Below, piece by piece: positions 23,717 through 32,331 of a stretch of 64,000 bases of DNA. This DNA is from an uncultured Bacteroidales bacterium. Lineage in GTDB: Bacteria; Bacteroidota; Bacteroidia; Bacteroidales; WCHB1-69. Below the pieces are notes generated by a model. The model was not told the origin of the DNA. It ran no database searches and was given only the letters and a program-made list of their open reading frames with translations. The position numbers were made by a program, and so were the translations under genes. Numbering within the stretch: position 1 is the first letter of the stretch; each line of letters begins with the position of its first letter. The stretch is from NCBI GenBank assembly GCA_900315245.1, contig OMYJ01000001.1:413940-477939 (forward strand), given 5' to 3'.

Positions 23717-25549
23717 TCATTTCCGTTTGGTTGCGCCGCGAGCGTTCCTGCGAACAGTAGCAATGTCAGTATTATACAGGTCTTTTTCATTGTATCTCAA
23801 TATCACAAAACAGGTTTTTTCATCGTCGGACAGCCGTTTGTCGGCTAAGGCAATCCCCTTCGGCACCACCATGAGCTCATGCTTGCTCAAACAGTCGGGT
23901 ATGTCCATCTCCGCAATCTGCCGGAAAGCGGAGTCCAGCACCAGCAGCGACCAAGGTTTGTCTGCAGCATCATTCCGGCGTCCATCTTTATTATCTGCCG
24001 GCATGGCCCGCGCTACAATTACGTAGTAGAGGTCGCGATAGGTGTCATAATAGGGCTTTAAATAAGCGGTTTGGGTGCAGCGCATCCGGTTGAGAGCCGG
24101 GTAATCGTACAGGATGGAAACATCAAACAGTTCGTTAGTGTGTTTTTGATACTTGCTTCGAAAATAGTGACTTTTCTGCGTCCCGTCGGGATGGACGACG
24201 TAAAGCGTGTCTAAATACTCAAACAAAGCTATAATATCCAGATTCTTATTGATAGTGCAGGTGTAGTAGTAATTATAATGCAGCGTATCTTTCGAGATAT
24301 GGCGGGAAGGATAATGCCCCAACCCATGTCCTTTAGAAATCATGTGATTTGATATGGGCAGTCTCTCCAACAGCGGACGGGTGAACATCCGTATGCGGTT
24401 GGCACGGTCATACCCTCGAACATTTTCCAAAAAGGAGTTGCAGTAAAGCAATCCGGAATCTGCTGTTACGGGAATATAGTAATGCCATAGCGAAGTCAAG
24501 AGACAGACATCATCGTCATGTTCCTGCCAATGCTCCATATTAATGATGTCCAGTTCCCGTCTTGCGTTATCGATCACGTGAAAAGTGGAATCATAGCCGA
24601 TTTGATAAGCCAGTTTTGAGCGGTCAAAGAGGATATATTGTGAAAAAAGGCTGTTAAATTCAAAAGTGGATGTCGGAGACAATCCGTCCACACAGTAATT
24701 CAACACAGCAATGTTGTTACCTTTTGAATAGAACCAAGTATTAATCTGAGTCTGTTCAGCAGGTGAATAAAACGAATGTATCTTGCTGATTTTATGTGGA
24801 ATAACAAACACTTGAGTTGTTGCATTATTTTTAGAATCCGTCCTTTTTTCCTTTTTCCTGAAGGTGTGATATCGGACAGCCACGGGTTTTATCTCCGCCC
24901 CGTCTTGCACGCAGCGCACGCTGTAGCCGTTATACACCTTCCCGAAACAGACGTACGGGCAGGGGTAGTTGAAGTTCTCCAGATAGCGGCCCGTGGCGGT
25001 GCCGTCGCTTGAGGGCGTGGAACTCCACCAGAAGGACTCTTCGCCCACTTTCGAGTAGTTGCCGGGATAGCGATAGCCGCTCCGGGGCGGATGCACAAAC
25101 CGTTTGATAACACGCATATTCTTGGTTGAGAAGGGAATACGATATTGGTAGCCCTCCGCGACACAGCCCCGTGTCATGGCCGTCCATTCCGCGTCGTCCG
25201 GCAGGTGCCAACCGTCGGGACAGACCCCTTGCACGATCGTGGAGGTCGTTCCCGTATCGCGCACCGCTGCCGTCCAGGTATAGAGTAGCCCGTACTTCCG
25301 CACGGAATCTTGGCTGTTGCCGTAGTCGAAATAGCAGGCAACAGTCGTGTCCTTGTCCGCCACCTCTCCCCGTACAATCGGGCTCCCGTCAGCGTAATGG
25401 GTCGTCCGCAGGTTCTCCGCCATCCACCGCATCCCGTTGATTTTCAGCGTGCGGTAGCGGTTCCCGTCGCAGTCGCGCACGGTCACGCACGCGGGGAGCA
25501 GGAGCGCCAGTGCGCAGAAGAAGGCGAAAAGTTTTGCGGTGGGGTTCAT
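23717..25549 (-). CDS. Lipoprotein: FISUMP domain joined to a DUF4221-like region
   Basis: 610 residues with a lipobox LLPAC (Cys 21). Residues ~25-225 are a FISUMP domain ('major paralogous' domain of Fibrobacter/Bacteroidota surface proteins): DCDGNRYRTLKINGMRWMAE, VCPDGWHLPDDAEW, FWWSSTPSSDGTATGRYLE and YGYSVRCVQ-type NGYSVRCVQDG. The remaining ~370 residues have a repeating strand pattern with LDIIALFEYLDTLYVVHPDG, YYVIVARAM, PWSLLVLDSAFRQIAEMDIP and VVPKGIALADKR. This resembles the propeller-like DUF4221 lipoproteins. That assignment is tentative and the combination is unusual. The function is unknown; surface exposure is inferred. Confidence 0.78.
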   Translation of the reverse strand: MNPTAKLFAFFCALALLLPACVTVRDCDGNRYRTLKINGMRWMAENLRTTHYADGSPIVRGEVADKDTTVACYFDYGNSQDSVRKYGLLYTWTAAVRDTGTTSTIVQGVCPDGWHLPDDAEWTAMTRGCVAEGYQYRIPFSTKNMRVIKRFVHPPRSGYRYPGNYSKVGEESFWWSSTPSSDGTATGRYLENFNYPCPYVCFGKVYNGYSVRCVQDGAEIKPVAVRYHTFRKKEKRTDSKNNATTQVFVIPHKISKIHSFYSPAEQTQINTWFYSKGNNIAVLNYCVDGLSPTSTFEFNSLFSQYILFDRSKLAYQIGYDSTFHVIDNARRELDIINMEHWQEHDDDVCLLTSLWHYYIPVTADSGLLYCNSFLENVRGYDRANRIRMFTRPLLERLPISNHMISKGHGLGHYPSRHISKDTLHYNYYYTCTINKNLDIIALFEYLDTLYVVHPDGTQKSHYFRSKYQKHTNELFDVSILYDYPALNRMRCTQTAYLKPYYDTYRDLYYVIVARAMPADNKDGRRNDAADKPWSLLVLDSAFRQIAEMDIPDCLSKHELMVVPKGIALADKRLSDDEKTCFVILRYNEKDLYNTDIATVRRNARGATKRK

Positions 25550-25603
25550 AATAGATGATGTTTTTCGTTTGCAAACATTGTTATCTCCGCGTATTAGCTT
25601 TTT

Positions 25604-26860
25604 CTATACATCAATTAGATTCGGATCTGCCAAAAACTCATAGATGCCCATCAGTACGATGCCGTTGTCGTCGCGACGCAGTTTCATACGCTCGCCCACA
25701 ATCACAATCTTTTTGAACGAGTCGCCAATCTGTTGCAGCGAGCGTTTCTCCTGTTGCATCTTATCGTCATCGGGCAGTCGGTAGGCCGATTGCAGGTAGT
25801 AGCGGCGTGAACCAAGGTTGCAGACGAAATCCACCTCCAAGGTCACCCGCTGCCATTTGCCCTCTTCGGTCTTGACACGGATATTGACATTGCCCACGTC
25901 CACAAGAAATCCACGATAACGCATCTCGTTGTAAATCACATTCTCCATCAGGTGATTTTCTTCAGTTTGGCGGAATGAAAGAATGGCATTTCGCAATCCT
26001 AAATCCTTAAAATAGTATTTAGGCGTGGTGCCGATATATTTCCGGCCTTTGATGTCATAACGGTCGGCCTTTTCAATCATATAGGCGTTTTCGAGATAAC
26101 TGATATAGGTTTCGATAGTCTTGTCTGTAATATTGTTCAACTTTTTCACGCTTTTGAAGGTGTTGGCCAGGTTGGTGGGATTGACAGGACTGCCCACACT
26201 TGATGCCAATATGCGCACCAGTTCTTCGAATTCAGCCTTGTTTTCAATCTCGTACCGTTCGTAGATGTCACTCAGATAAACCGTGCGATAAAGATTTCTG
26301 AGATAGGCCGCCTTTTTGTCGTCGCCTTTGATGGAGAGAATTTTTGGTAACCCGCCGTAGGTGTAGTATTCCTGCCACCCATCAACGATGTCCCCCTCGT
26401 AGGCGGTCATAAACTCTGTGAAAGTCAGCGGCCACACATGTATTTCGTCACCACGTCCGCGGAACTCGGTGGCGATGTCGTTTGACAGGAAATGCGAGTT
26501 GGATCCGGTTACATAAACGTCGGCATTTTCCATTCCTACCAGTGAACCCAACATATCCTCAAATTCATCCACTCTTTGTACCTCGTCAATAATGATGTAA
26601 TATTGCCCGTCGCCCCTCATCTGTTCGTCCACCCAACTCAGCAGGTAGTCTGGGTCACGGAAAGCTTTTTTGCGCCGGTCTTCTAAGTCAATGATGAGGA
26701 TATGGCTCTTTGGGACTCCCGTTTCTAATAAGTACTCTTTGAACAGCGTCTTCAACAAATATGATTTGCCCACACGTCGCAGTCCGGTCACCATCTTGAT
26801 TAGCCCATTGTCTTTTGAGTCAATGAGCCGCTGCATATATATTGGTCTTTTTATCTTCAT
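25604..26860 (-). CDS. AAA ATPase with DUF4143 domain
   Basis: 418 residues of the AAA_14/DUF4143 family. Walker A is TGLRRVGKSYLLKTL (about 26-40), Walker B YIIIDEVQ (~95), sensor region VYVTGSNSHFLS, and YYTYGGLPKIL marks the junction to the C-terminal DUF4143 domain. That domain has FKDLGLRNAILSFRQ and a restriction-endonuclease-like VTLEVDFVC. Such proteins are abundant and variable in Bacteroidota; their substrate is unknown, and links to stress or defence are speculation. A second, diverged member lies at 29942-31300. Confidence 0.88.
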   Translation of the reverse strand: MKIKRPIYMQRLIDSKDNGLIKMVTGLRRVGKSYLLKTLFKEYLLETGVPKSHILIIDLEDRRKKAFRDPDYLLSWVDEQMRGDGQYYIIIDEVQRVDEFEDMLGSLVGMENADVYVTGSNSHFLSNDIATEFRGRGDEIHVWPLTFTEFMTAYEGDIVDGWQEYYTYGGLPKILSIKGDDKKAAYLRNLYRTVYLSDIYERYEIENKAEFEELVRILASSVGSPVNPTNLANTFKSVKKLNNITDKTIETYISYLENAYMIEKADRYDIKGRKYIGTTPKYYFKDLGLRNAILSFRQTEENHLMENVIYNEMRYRGFLVDVGNVNIRVKTEEGKWQRVTLEVDFVCNLGSRRYYLQSAYRLPDDDKMQQEKRSLQQIGDSFKKIVIVGERMKLRRDDNGIVLMGIYEFLADPNLIDV

Positions 26861-26936
26861 TACTTACAGTTGTTTATCTCCATTATATAGTATTTTCATT
26901 CCGAATTTGTGGCAATATTTCCATTTTTTCGGAACG

Positions 26937-26944
26937 CAAAAGTA
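26937..26944 (-). promoter_or_regulatory. -7 box upstream of the AAA/DUF4143 gene
   Basis: TACTTTTG on the minus strand, leaving a leader of about 70 nt before 26860. Confidence 0.45.
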
Positions 26945-26968
26945 CAAAATATTTTGAAGCTCCGCTAT

Positions 26969-27631
26969 TTACCGCATGTTCTCCTCTATCCACTTCCCGA
27001 TTTCCGATTCCGAGAGGCCACCGCCCTCAAAGCGGTTGACCTCCACGCCGTCCTTCAGCAAAACGACGGTCGGCACTACTTTCACGCCAAAGCGGTTTGC
27101 GGTCACGGGGGACTCGTCAATGTCGATTTTGAAGAAGGAAACCGTCTTGCGGTGCTGGCGAGCAAGGTTCTCCAAGCGTGGTTCCAGCAGCCGGCACGGA
27201 CCGCACCATCTCGCCCCGAAATCCAACAGCACGTATCCCTTCTTCACCTTCTTGTCGAAAACCTCATCGGAAATCTTCTCCACATACTTTCCCTCTTTCT
27301 GGGTGAGCATCTCGTTGATTTTCAAGCTGTCGCATTCACGATAGACAATGTTGCCCTCCTCGTCCAGAGTGATGACAATGGCCTTCTCCTCGTCGGGAAG
27401 GGCGAACAGCGCCATATCCACATCTCCGTAGCGCCCGCCGCCCCTGCTTCGCTCGAAATGGCCTGTAATCTGACCAACTGCATACTCAGGCTTCTCGGCC
27501 ACAATACGCTCCGTCCGACGAGGGTCGGTCCAATGGTAGGCCACATAAGCCACACCCGCAACCATCAACACCCAGAAGACTATGCGCTGTCGCCTGAGCA
27601 GATAGGGTTCCTTGTTTTGCTGCTTCGCCAT
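26969..27631 (-). CDS. Membrane-anchored thioredoxin-fold protein
   Basis: 220 residues. A cytoplasmic N-terminus and one membrane helix (about 17-34) precede an extracytoplasmic domain of ~75 residues of unknown type. A thioredoxin domain follows from ~118 with the active site RWCGPCRLLEPRL (C143, C146), the cis-proline block KVVPTVVLLKDG, and a C-terminal helix. It is predicted to reduce disulfides in the periplasm or pass electrons from the quinol/TlpA system; partners are unknown. It lies 10 nt downstream of the lipoprotein at 27642-28493, probably in one operon. Confidence 0.85.
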   Translation of the reverse strand: MAKQQNKEPYLLRRQRIVFWVLMVAGVAYVAYHWTDPRRTERIVAEKPEYAVGQITGHFERSRGGGRYGDVDMALFALPDEEKAIVITLDEEGNIVYRECDSLKINEMLTQKEGKYVEKISDEVFDKKVKKGYVLLDFGARWCGPCRLLEPRLENLARQHRKTVSFFKIDIDESPVTANRFGVKVVPTVVLLKDGVEVNRFEGGGLSESEIGKWIEENMR

Positions 27632-27641
27632 TGACTTACTA

Positions 27642-28493
27642 TTAACGCTTTGTAATTGTCAGTTTGTAGTACACCGGCGTGCCATCTGGAGCAAGGGTTG
27701 TCGGCTTATATCCGCCTACCCATCCCCACTCGCTGTTGCCATTGGAGACTGCCGCCACCAGCAGTTCATTGTCGCTAATCCAACATATGTCGAACCCTTG
27801 CTCCACCCCGTCTTCGCTCCAACGGTAGTCAACGTAGTGGCACAGCGGAACCATGTGATGCCGCTGCTCGTCGTACCAGTAGAACCACAGGTCGCCGTGG
27901 AAGTCGCAGTCGTGCCCTTCCTGACCGACGTAAATGCCATTGGTTCCGTAAGTGCTATACTCCGACAGCATGAAAGTAGAGTCGATGATGCCGTCCTCGG
28001 TCATCATGAACGACTCGTAGGTCAGCGGAGCCCACAGGGCATACTCGTATTGCCTTGTCGCAGGATAGTGGCGGATGTAGATATTATACCGATAGTCGCT
28101 TCTTCTCTCTTCGAGCATCTCATCTTCTGCTTCCATGAGATCGTGCACGCGGTAGTATCGTATTGAGTTTTGCAGACCTCTCGCGTACAATTCCGCATAG
28201 AGCGCCGAGCCTGTGTCGACAACCACGGGTTGCACCGTGTACTTGTATGTGATCAGCTTGTTATATTGTTCCTTGTTGATTTCCTCGGGGATGACAACAA
28301 TATTGTTTTCTGCCGAAAATGTTGCATATCCATTAATGGAATCAGCATAGTATTCCATACTTTCAACGGGGATGAACTCTTTTATATGCTGAAAGTCCAA
28401 TTTTGACACAACCTTCGTCCCGCTCTTGCATGCGGTCATCATTCCGAGGGCGCACACCATCGCGCCGAGTAAGAAGTTTTTCTTCATATTCAT
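27642..28493 (-). CDS. Lipoprotein of unknown function
   Basis: 283 residues with signal sequence and lipobox MMTACKSG (Cys 22, counting from the first Met). A second Met two codons later is an equally good start. The mature protein is rich in Tyr and acidic residues, with GLQNSIRYYRVHDLMEAEDE and a strand-rich C-terminal half (DLWFYWYDEQRHHMVPLCHY, WISDNELLVAAVSNGN). The family is not recognised. Its upstream region is shared with the secreted gene at 61575-62342 (about 76% identical over 63 ungapped bases), suggesting a common expression signal. Confidence 0.65.
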   Translation of the reverse strand: MNMKKNFLLGAMVCALGMMTACKSGTKVVSKLDFQHIKEFIPVESMEYYADSINGYATFSAENNIVVIPEEINKEQYNKLITYKYTVQPVVVDTGSALYAELYARGLQNSIRYYRVHDLMEAEDEMLEERRSDYRYNIYIRHYPATRQYEYALWAPLTYESFMMTEDGIIDSTFMLSEYSTYGTNGIYVGQEGHDCDFHGDLWFYWYDEQRHHMVPLCHYVDYRWSEDGVEQGFDICWISDNELLVAAVSNGNSEWGWVGGYKPTTLAPDGTPVYYKLTITKR

Positions 28494-28605
28494 TATAGAG
28501 ACTTCTATTTTTTACTTATTCACTTTGCCGCCGATCTTGATGCGAAGTCCGTTAAACATCAAGGTAAGCGTACAACGCTGTGTCTTCTATACATAAGACG
28601 CAAAA
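28494..28605 (-). repeat. Shared leader element, copy A
   Basis: Aligns with 62343-62464. In the ungapped core 28518-28580 against 62365-62427, 48 of 63 positions match; the flanks also match with small gaps, up to a common GACGCAAAA. On the minus strand both copies keep an open stretch ending in a TAA just before the secreted gene (stop at 28512-28514 here). It encodes QRCTLTLMFNGLRIKIGG-like residues and a basic end, but there is no good start codon in this copy. Confidence 0.65.
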
Positions 28606-28771
28606 CTTTCAAGAGGTTGCACCTTGTCCTTCATCCCGAACTTCCGTATCACCCTCTTCGCCCCTTTGACGATGCAGGCACTGTCGTCGTAAAAAATTCA
28701 AAGAAGGCCACTTGGCCAATATGGGGATTTCAGAAGTCTTTTTGGCGGAGGTGTGGTCTTTAATTGCGTTT
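28606..28771 (-). other. Spacer, possibly a decayed reading frame
   Basis: No intact gene. On the minus strand, frames break at short intervals but contain gene-like pieces such as KGAKRVIRKFGMKDKVQPLE, ending at a TAG inside the shared leader element. This may be the remains of a gene; the evidence is only composition. Confidence 0.3.
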
Positions 28772-29341
28772 TTATTCTTTCAGCAATTCGTCGATTTCTT
28801 CGCTGAGTTCGTCGAAGCGTTTCTTTACCCGCTTGGAGGTTTTGATTACGACAGGAATGGACAAAAGACCGGAGACTAGTAGAGTAAAGAACATTGATCT
28901 GTCGTAGAAAAAGAGGTAAACGTATATCAACAATGATATTATTATGCCAACAACCTGTATGACAATGCGTTTACGCTTCGAATAGGTCGTGCTCTTTTGA
29001 ATACTATCCCGCAGCGAAAGGAGACCTTCGCGACTCTGCGCGTCGGCTTTTCGGAGACCGTTGGTGGCGATAAGACTGTCCAACGTAATCCAGCCAAGAA
29101 AGAGGTCACTGGGGAGTAAAAGCCACCACGGCCAATAGTCACAGAGGATAAAGTTACTGGCGGTTATGATGACTACCAAAAGTATGACGGAAAGCAAGTT
29201 CTGCCAATAGAGATGTTTGCTGTATCGTTTCACCGCACGTTGCCACACTTCCCTGTTGAAGGTGCTGTGCTGCTCCACATTCTGCTGCAGGTCGTGCAGT
29301 TCCTGCTGCAGTTCGCTTTTGATGTCTTCGTACTGTTCCAT
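28772..29341 (-). CDS. Membrane protein paired with an ECF sigma factor
   Basis: 189 residues. An N-terminal amphipathic coiled region (1-40, EQYEDIKSELQQELHDLQQN) comes first. Two hydrophobic pairs follow: about 47-85 (LSVILLVVIITASNFILC; WWLLLPSDLFLGWITL) and about 127-163 (VIQVVGIIISLLIYVYLFF; FTLLVSGLLSIPVVI). A charged C-terminal helix closes the protein. It starts 14 nt downstream of the sigma gene, the usual place of an anti-sigma factor. It does not resemble FecR or zinc-finger anti-sigma domains, so control of the sigma factor is inferred from position only. Confidence 0.7.
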   Translation of the reverse strand: MEQYEDIKSELQQELHDLQQNVEQHSTFNREVWQRAVKRYSKHLYWQNLLSVILLVVIITASNFILCDYWPWWLLLPSDLFLGWITLDSLIATNGLRKADAQSREGLLSLRDSIQKSTTYSKRKRIVIQVVGIIISLLIYVYLFFYDRSMFFTLLVSGLLSIPVVIKTSKRVKKRFDELSEEIDELLKE

Positions 29342-29355
29342 ATCTGTTTTGAGGT

Positions 29356-29850
29356 TTAGTCGGTGAATGATTTGAGTTTCTCGCGTATGCGCACCAGACG
29401 CACGCTGACATTATCGACGGTGATGCCGAGGATGGCGGCGATCTCGTCGTAGGGCAAGTCTTCGAGCCAAAGCAGAATCAGTGCGCGGTCGAAGGGATGC
29501 AGTCGTGCGATGCGCTTGTGCAGTCGGCTGGCGGCAGGACAGGCCTCCTCGGCGGCGAAAAGGTCGATGTCCATTTCCAAGGGCATGCAGTCGGGACGGC
29601 GGCGGTTGCGTTTGTCGAGGGTCACGCAGGTGTTCAGGGCCACGCGATAGACCCACGTTTTGGCCGAGCTGCGCCCTTCGAAACTGTCGATGCCCTGCCA
29701 AAGGCGTATCAGCACCTCTTGGGCGAGGTCATCCGCTTCCTGTCGGTCGTTGGCGAAGAGGTAGCACACCGAGTAGATGGTCTGCCGCTGCTCCTGCACT
29801 AACCGCTCGAAGTCGCGTTCTTTCTGTTCTTTGTCTTTTTTCTGCTTCAT
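29356..29850 (-). CDS. ECF RNA polymerase sigma factor
   Basis: 164 residues. Region 2 includes YSVCYLFANDRQEADDLAQEVLIRLWQ and KTWVYRVALNTCVTLDKR (each longer than quoted in the family). Region 4 has LHPFDRALILLWLEDLPYDEI with the helix-turn-helix AAILGITVDNVSVRLVRIRE. It belongs to the sigma-70/ECF group common in Bacteroidota. No TonB receptor or FecR follows it; instead a four-segment membrane protein does, so the signal is unknown. Confidence 0.93.
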   Translation of the reverse strand: MKQKKDKEQKERDFERLVQEQRQTIYSVCYLFANDRQEADDLAQEVLIRLWQGIDSFEGRSSAKTWVYRVALNTCVTLDKRNRRRPDCMPLEMDIDLFAAEEACPAASRLHKRIARLHPFDRALILLWLEDLPYDEIAAILGITVDNVSVRLVRIREKLKSFTD

Positions 29851-29941
29851 CTGTCAGACGTTGTTTCCCTTTTGACTACGAAGGGGGAAGAAAAACTACA
29901 CCCTAAATCTCAAATTTGTTATTATTTTGGTGAACATATTA

Positions 29942-31300
29942 TCATTTCAATCCTGTCAGGTTTATACGATAGGTCAGATCTTCGTTGCTATCGTGTTGGA
30001 AAAACATCAACATATAGATAGGCAAATAGACTAATCGGGCTTTTGTCTGAATGTTATCCTGACAGAAGACAAACGCCTTTGGAATGGCATATTCGTCATT
30101 ATCCATAATGTTGCTCAGCGCGCGATGCCGTTCGAAATCCTTTCCCGATTTCACCTCAATGGGCAGTGCTTCACCCTGATGTTCTACCACAAAGTCAAGC
30201 TCTCCTTGCTTTTTGCTGTTAAAATAGAACAAGTCATGGGCGATAGCGAAACCGTGGGCGTATAGTTCCTGGGCGACGAGGTTCTCGAAAGCTGCTCCAT
30301 AGTTGACATTCATGTTGCTCAACAGACGGACTTGAATGTCACCTCCATACATGGCTGCCAATAGTCCCACGTCGTTGAGGAACAGCTTGAAGAGGTTGCG
30401 TTGCTTGTTCAGCAGCAAAGGCATCTGCGGCGCTTCCACATTATAAGCCGGAATGGCAACGCCCGCATCCTTCAGCCAAAGGAAACCGCTCTCATAGCGG
30501 GCAAAACGAGCTTTCTCTTTCAACTCCTTTAGGATGAAGCGTTTGTTCTTGGCGTTCAATTCCGAGGGAATCAGATTATAGATTTCTTCAATTTGAAGCT
30601 TACGCCCCTTGTCATACTTCGTGATGTCACGTTTGTAGGTCCGGATGATGTCGCGCTGCTCGTTGAGGACATTCCTTAAATTATTGGTGTCCAAATATTT
30701 TTGCACGGCAGCGGGCATTCCGCCAACAATCATATAGAGCGTGACCACTTCCAGCATTTTTTGATGGACAAACTCATCAACTGGGATAAGCCCGTCATAA
30801 CAGTCTTTAAGATGACCGATTACTTCATCGCTGATTCCCAAAGCCTCGGTAAATTCCTCCAAATCAAGTGGATACATCTCCAATTCTCCCATATATCCCA
30901 CCGGAACACTACGTAAGTCTTTGAGTTCAACCCCTAAAAGGGAACCGCTCATGACATATTGGTAGCTTCCCTCTTCCACGAGAAACTTGATGGCTGTCAC
31001 GATTTCATCGCATTCCTGAATCTCGTCAAAGAAAATAAGGGTTTTGCCAGGAACCAGTTTCCTGCGTGTGAAAGCCGAGATGCGCATCAGCAATTCCTTG
31101 GCACCTCGCGGACGACGGAACATCTCCACAGCATTGGGTTGCTCAATGAAATTGATTTCAACCATGTGTTCAAATAGCTCTTTGCCGATTGTCCGAATGG
31201 CAAAAGTTTTGCCAACCTGTCTTGCCCCAGTCACCAACAATGCGCGTTTGTCGTTGGAAAAAAAGTCTCTCAAGAAATGATATGCTTTTCTATTAATCAT
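29942..31300 (-). CDS. AAA ATPase with DUF4143 domain (second copy)
   Basis: 452 residues from the ATG at 31300. Walker A is LLVTGARQVGKTFAIRTI (~20-37), Walker B TLIFFDEIQECDEI (~92), sensor YVMSGSLLGVEL, and the C-terminal DUF4143 has FLNDVGLLAAMYGG and QELYAHGFAIAHDLFYF. An endonuclease-like core GELDFVVEHQGEALPIEVKS follows. The earlier frame start (MKKILS) lies across the promoter -7 box at 31322-31329, so the later ATG is preferred. It is only distantly similar to the copy at 25604-26860. The function is unknown. Confidence 0.88.
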   Translation of the reverse strand: MINRKAYHFLRDFFSNDKRALLVTGARQVGKTFAIRTIGKELFEHMVEINFIEQPNAVEMFRRPRGAKELLMRISAFTRRKLVPGKTLIFFDEIQECDEIVTAIKFLVEEGSYQYVMSGSLLGVELKDLRSVPVGYMGELEMYPLDLEEFTEALGISDEVIGHLKDCYDGLIPVDEFVHQKMLEVVTLYMIVGGMPAAVQKYLDTNNLRNVLNEQRDIIRTYKRDITKYDKGRKLQIEEIYNLIPSELNAKNKRFILKELKEKARFARYESGFLWLKDAGVAIPAYNVEAPQMPLLLNKQRNLFKLFLNDVGLLAAMYGGDIQVRLLSNMNVNYGAAFENLVAQELYAHGFAIAHDLFYFNSKKQGELDFVVEHQGEALPIEVKSGKDFERHRALSNIMDNDEYAIPKAFVFCQDNIQTKARLVYLPIYMLMFFQHDSNEDLTYRINLTGLK

Positions 31301-31321
31301 AACACTCAGTATTTCAGACTG

Positions 31322-31329
31322 CAAAGATA
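31322..31329 (-). promoter_or_regulatory. -7 box of the second AAA/DUF4143 gene
   Basis: TATCTTTG on the minus strand, 21 bp before the ATG at 31300. Confidence 0.6.
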
Positions 31330-31449
31330 ATATTTTTTTCATTATCCAAGAAAAACACTATCTATTTTTGACACTTTTCCAAGGTTAAATGCTGTCATTT
31401 CTGACACTTTTCCAATATTTGCCCACATCGCCTTGGGCGGAGATTGAAA

Positions 31450-32331
31450 TTAATACCTCGGATGGAACAGCGCGATATTCGTCCGCAGGTAATCCTGGTC
31501 CAGATGCGTGTATATCTCGGTGGTGGTGATGCTTTCATGGCCGAGCATTTCCTGCACGGCGCGGAGGTCGGCACCGCCCTCGATGAGGTGCGTGGCGAAG
31601 GAGTGCCGGAACGTGTGCGGACTCACTGTCTTGTCGATGCCTGCCGCTGCCACCCACTTCTTGACGAGCATGAAGACCATTTCGCGGGTGAGGTGCGCCC
31701 CCCTGCGGTTCAGGAAGACGTAGTCCTCTTCACCTTTCTTGATTTTCAACTCTTTACGTTTTCCGTCAACGTATTGGTTCACAGCATTTATGGCCGTTTT
31801 CCCGATGGGAATCAGCCGCTCTTTGTTGCCTTTGCCCACTACTTTGATGAAACCGTCGTCGAAGAAAAGGTTGGAGAGCCGCAAGGTCACTAACTCGCTG
31901 ACACGCAGCCCACAACCGTACATCACCTCCACCATGGCGCGGTTGCGGTGACCTTCTGGGGTGCTGAGGTCAATAACCGCTATGATGTCTTTGATTTCCT
32001 CAACAGTCAGCACGTCAGGGAGATGCATTCCGATTTTGGGTGCGTCCAACAGCTCCGTGGGATCGTCTTCCCGCATGTTGGCGTAGATGAGGTAGCGGTA
32101 GAAGGCCCGCATTCCGGAGACAATCCGCGCCTGCGACCGCGCGTTGAAGTCCGATTCGTAAAGGTGTTTCAGAAACTTCTGTAACTCCTCGAAAGTGGCA
32201 TCGGCTATCTTGTCCTCGCCCAAAAAGTCCGCCAACAGCTGCACATCGTGCAAATAGGCCTCCACGCTCTTGGGCGAGAGGCCTTTTTCATAGACTAAGT
32301 ATTGCCGAAAGCGGGCGATTTGCGCGTTCAT
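31450..32331 (-). CDS. xerD: Tyrosine recombinase XerD
   Basis: 293 residues. An N-terminal core-binding domain (~1-85) with FRQYLVYEKGLSPKSVEAYL precedes the catalytic domain with YGCGLRVSELVTLRL (first Arg), HTFRHSFATHLIEGGADLR (His, second Arg, His) and LGHESITTTEIYTHL (Tyr nucleophile). The length and blocks fit XerD, which acts with XerC at dif to resolve chromosome dimers. As far as I recall, many Bacteroidota use one or two such enzymes. It overlaps cinA by 4 nt (coupled). A chromosomal rather than phage enzyme is favoured by that context. Confidence 0.92.
   Translation of the reverse strand: MNAQIARFRQYLVYEKGLSPKSVEAYLHDVQLLADFLGEDKIADATFEELQKFLKHLYESDFNARSQARIVSGMRAFYRYLIYANMREDDPTELLDAPKIGMHLPDVLTVEEIKDIIAVIDLSTPEGHRNRAMVEVMYGCGLRVSELVTLRLSNLFFDDGFIKVVGKGNKERLIPIGKTAINAVNQYVDGKRKELKIKKGEEDYVFLNRRGAHLTREMVFMLVKKWVAAAGIDKTVSPHTFRHSFATHLIEGGADLRAVQEMLGHESITTTEIYTHLDQDYLRTNIALFHPRY

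Noticed and set aside
31450..32331. XerD as an integrase of a mobile element carrying the AbiE pair
   Set aside because: It is coupled to cinA, has the length and motifs of a housekeeping XerD, and no attachment-site duplication was seen.
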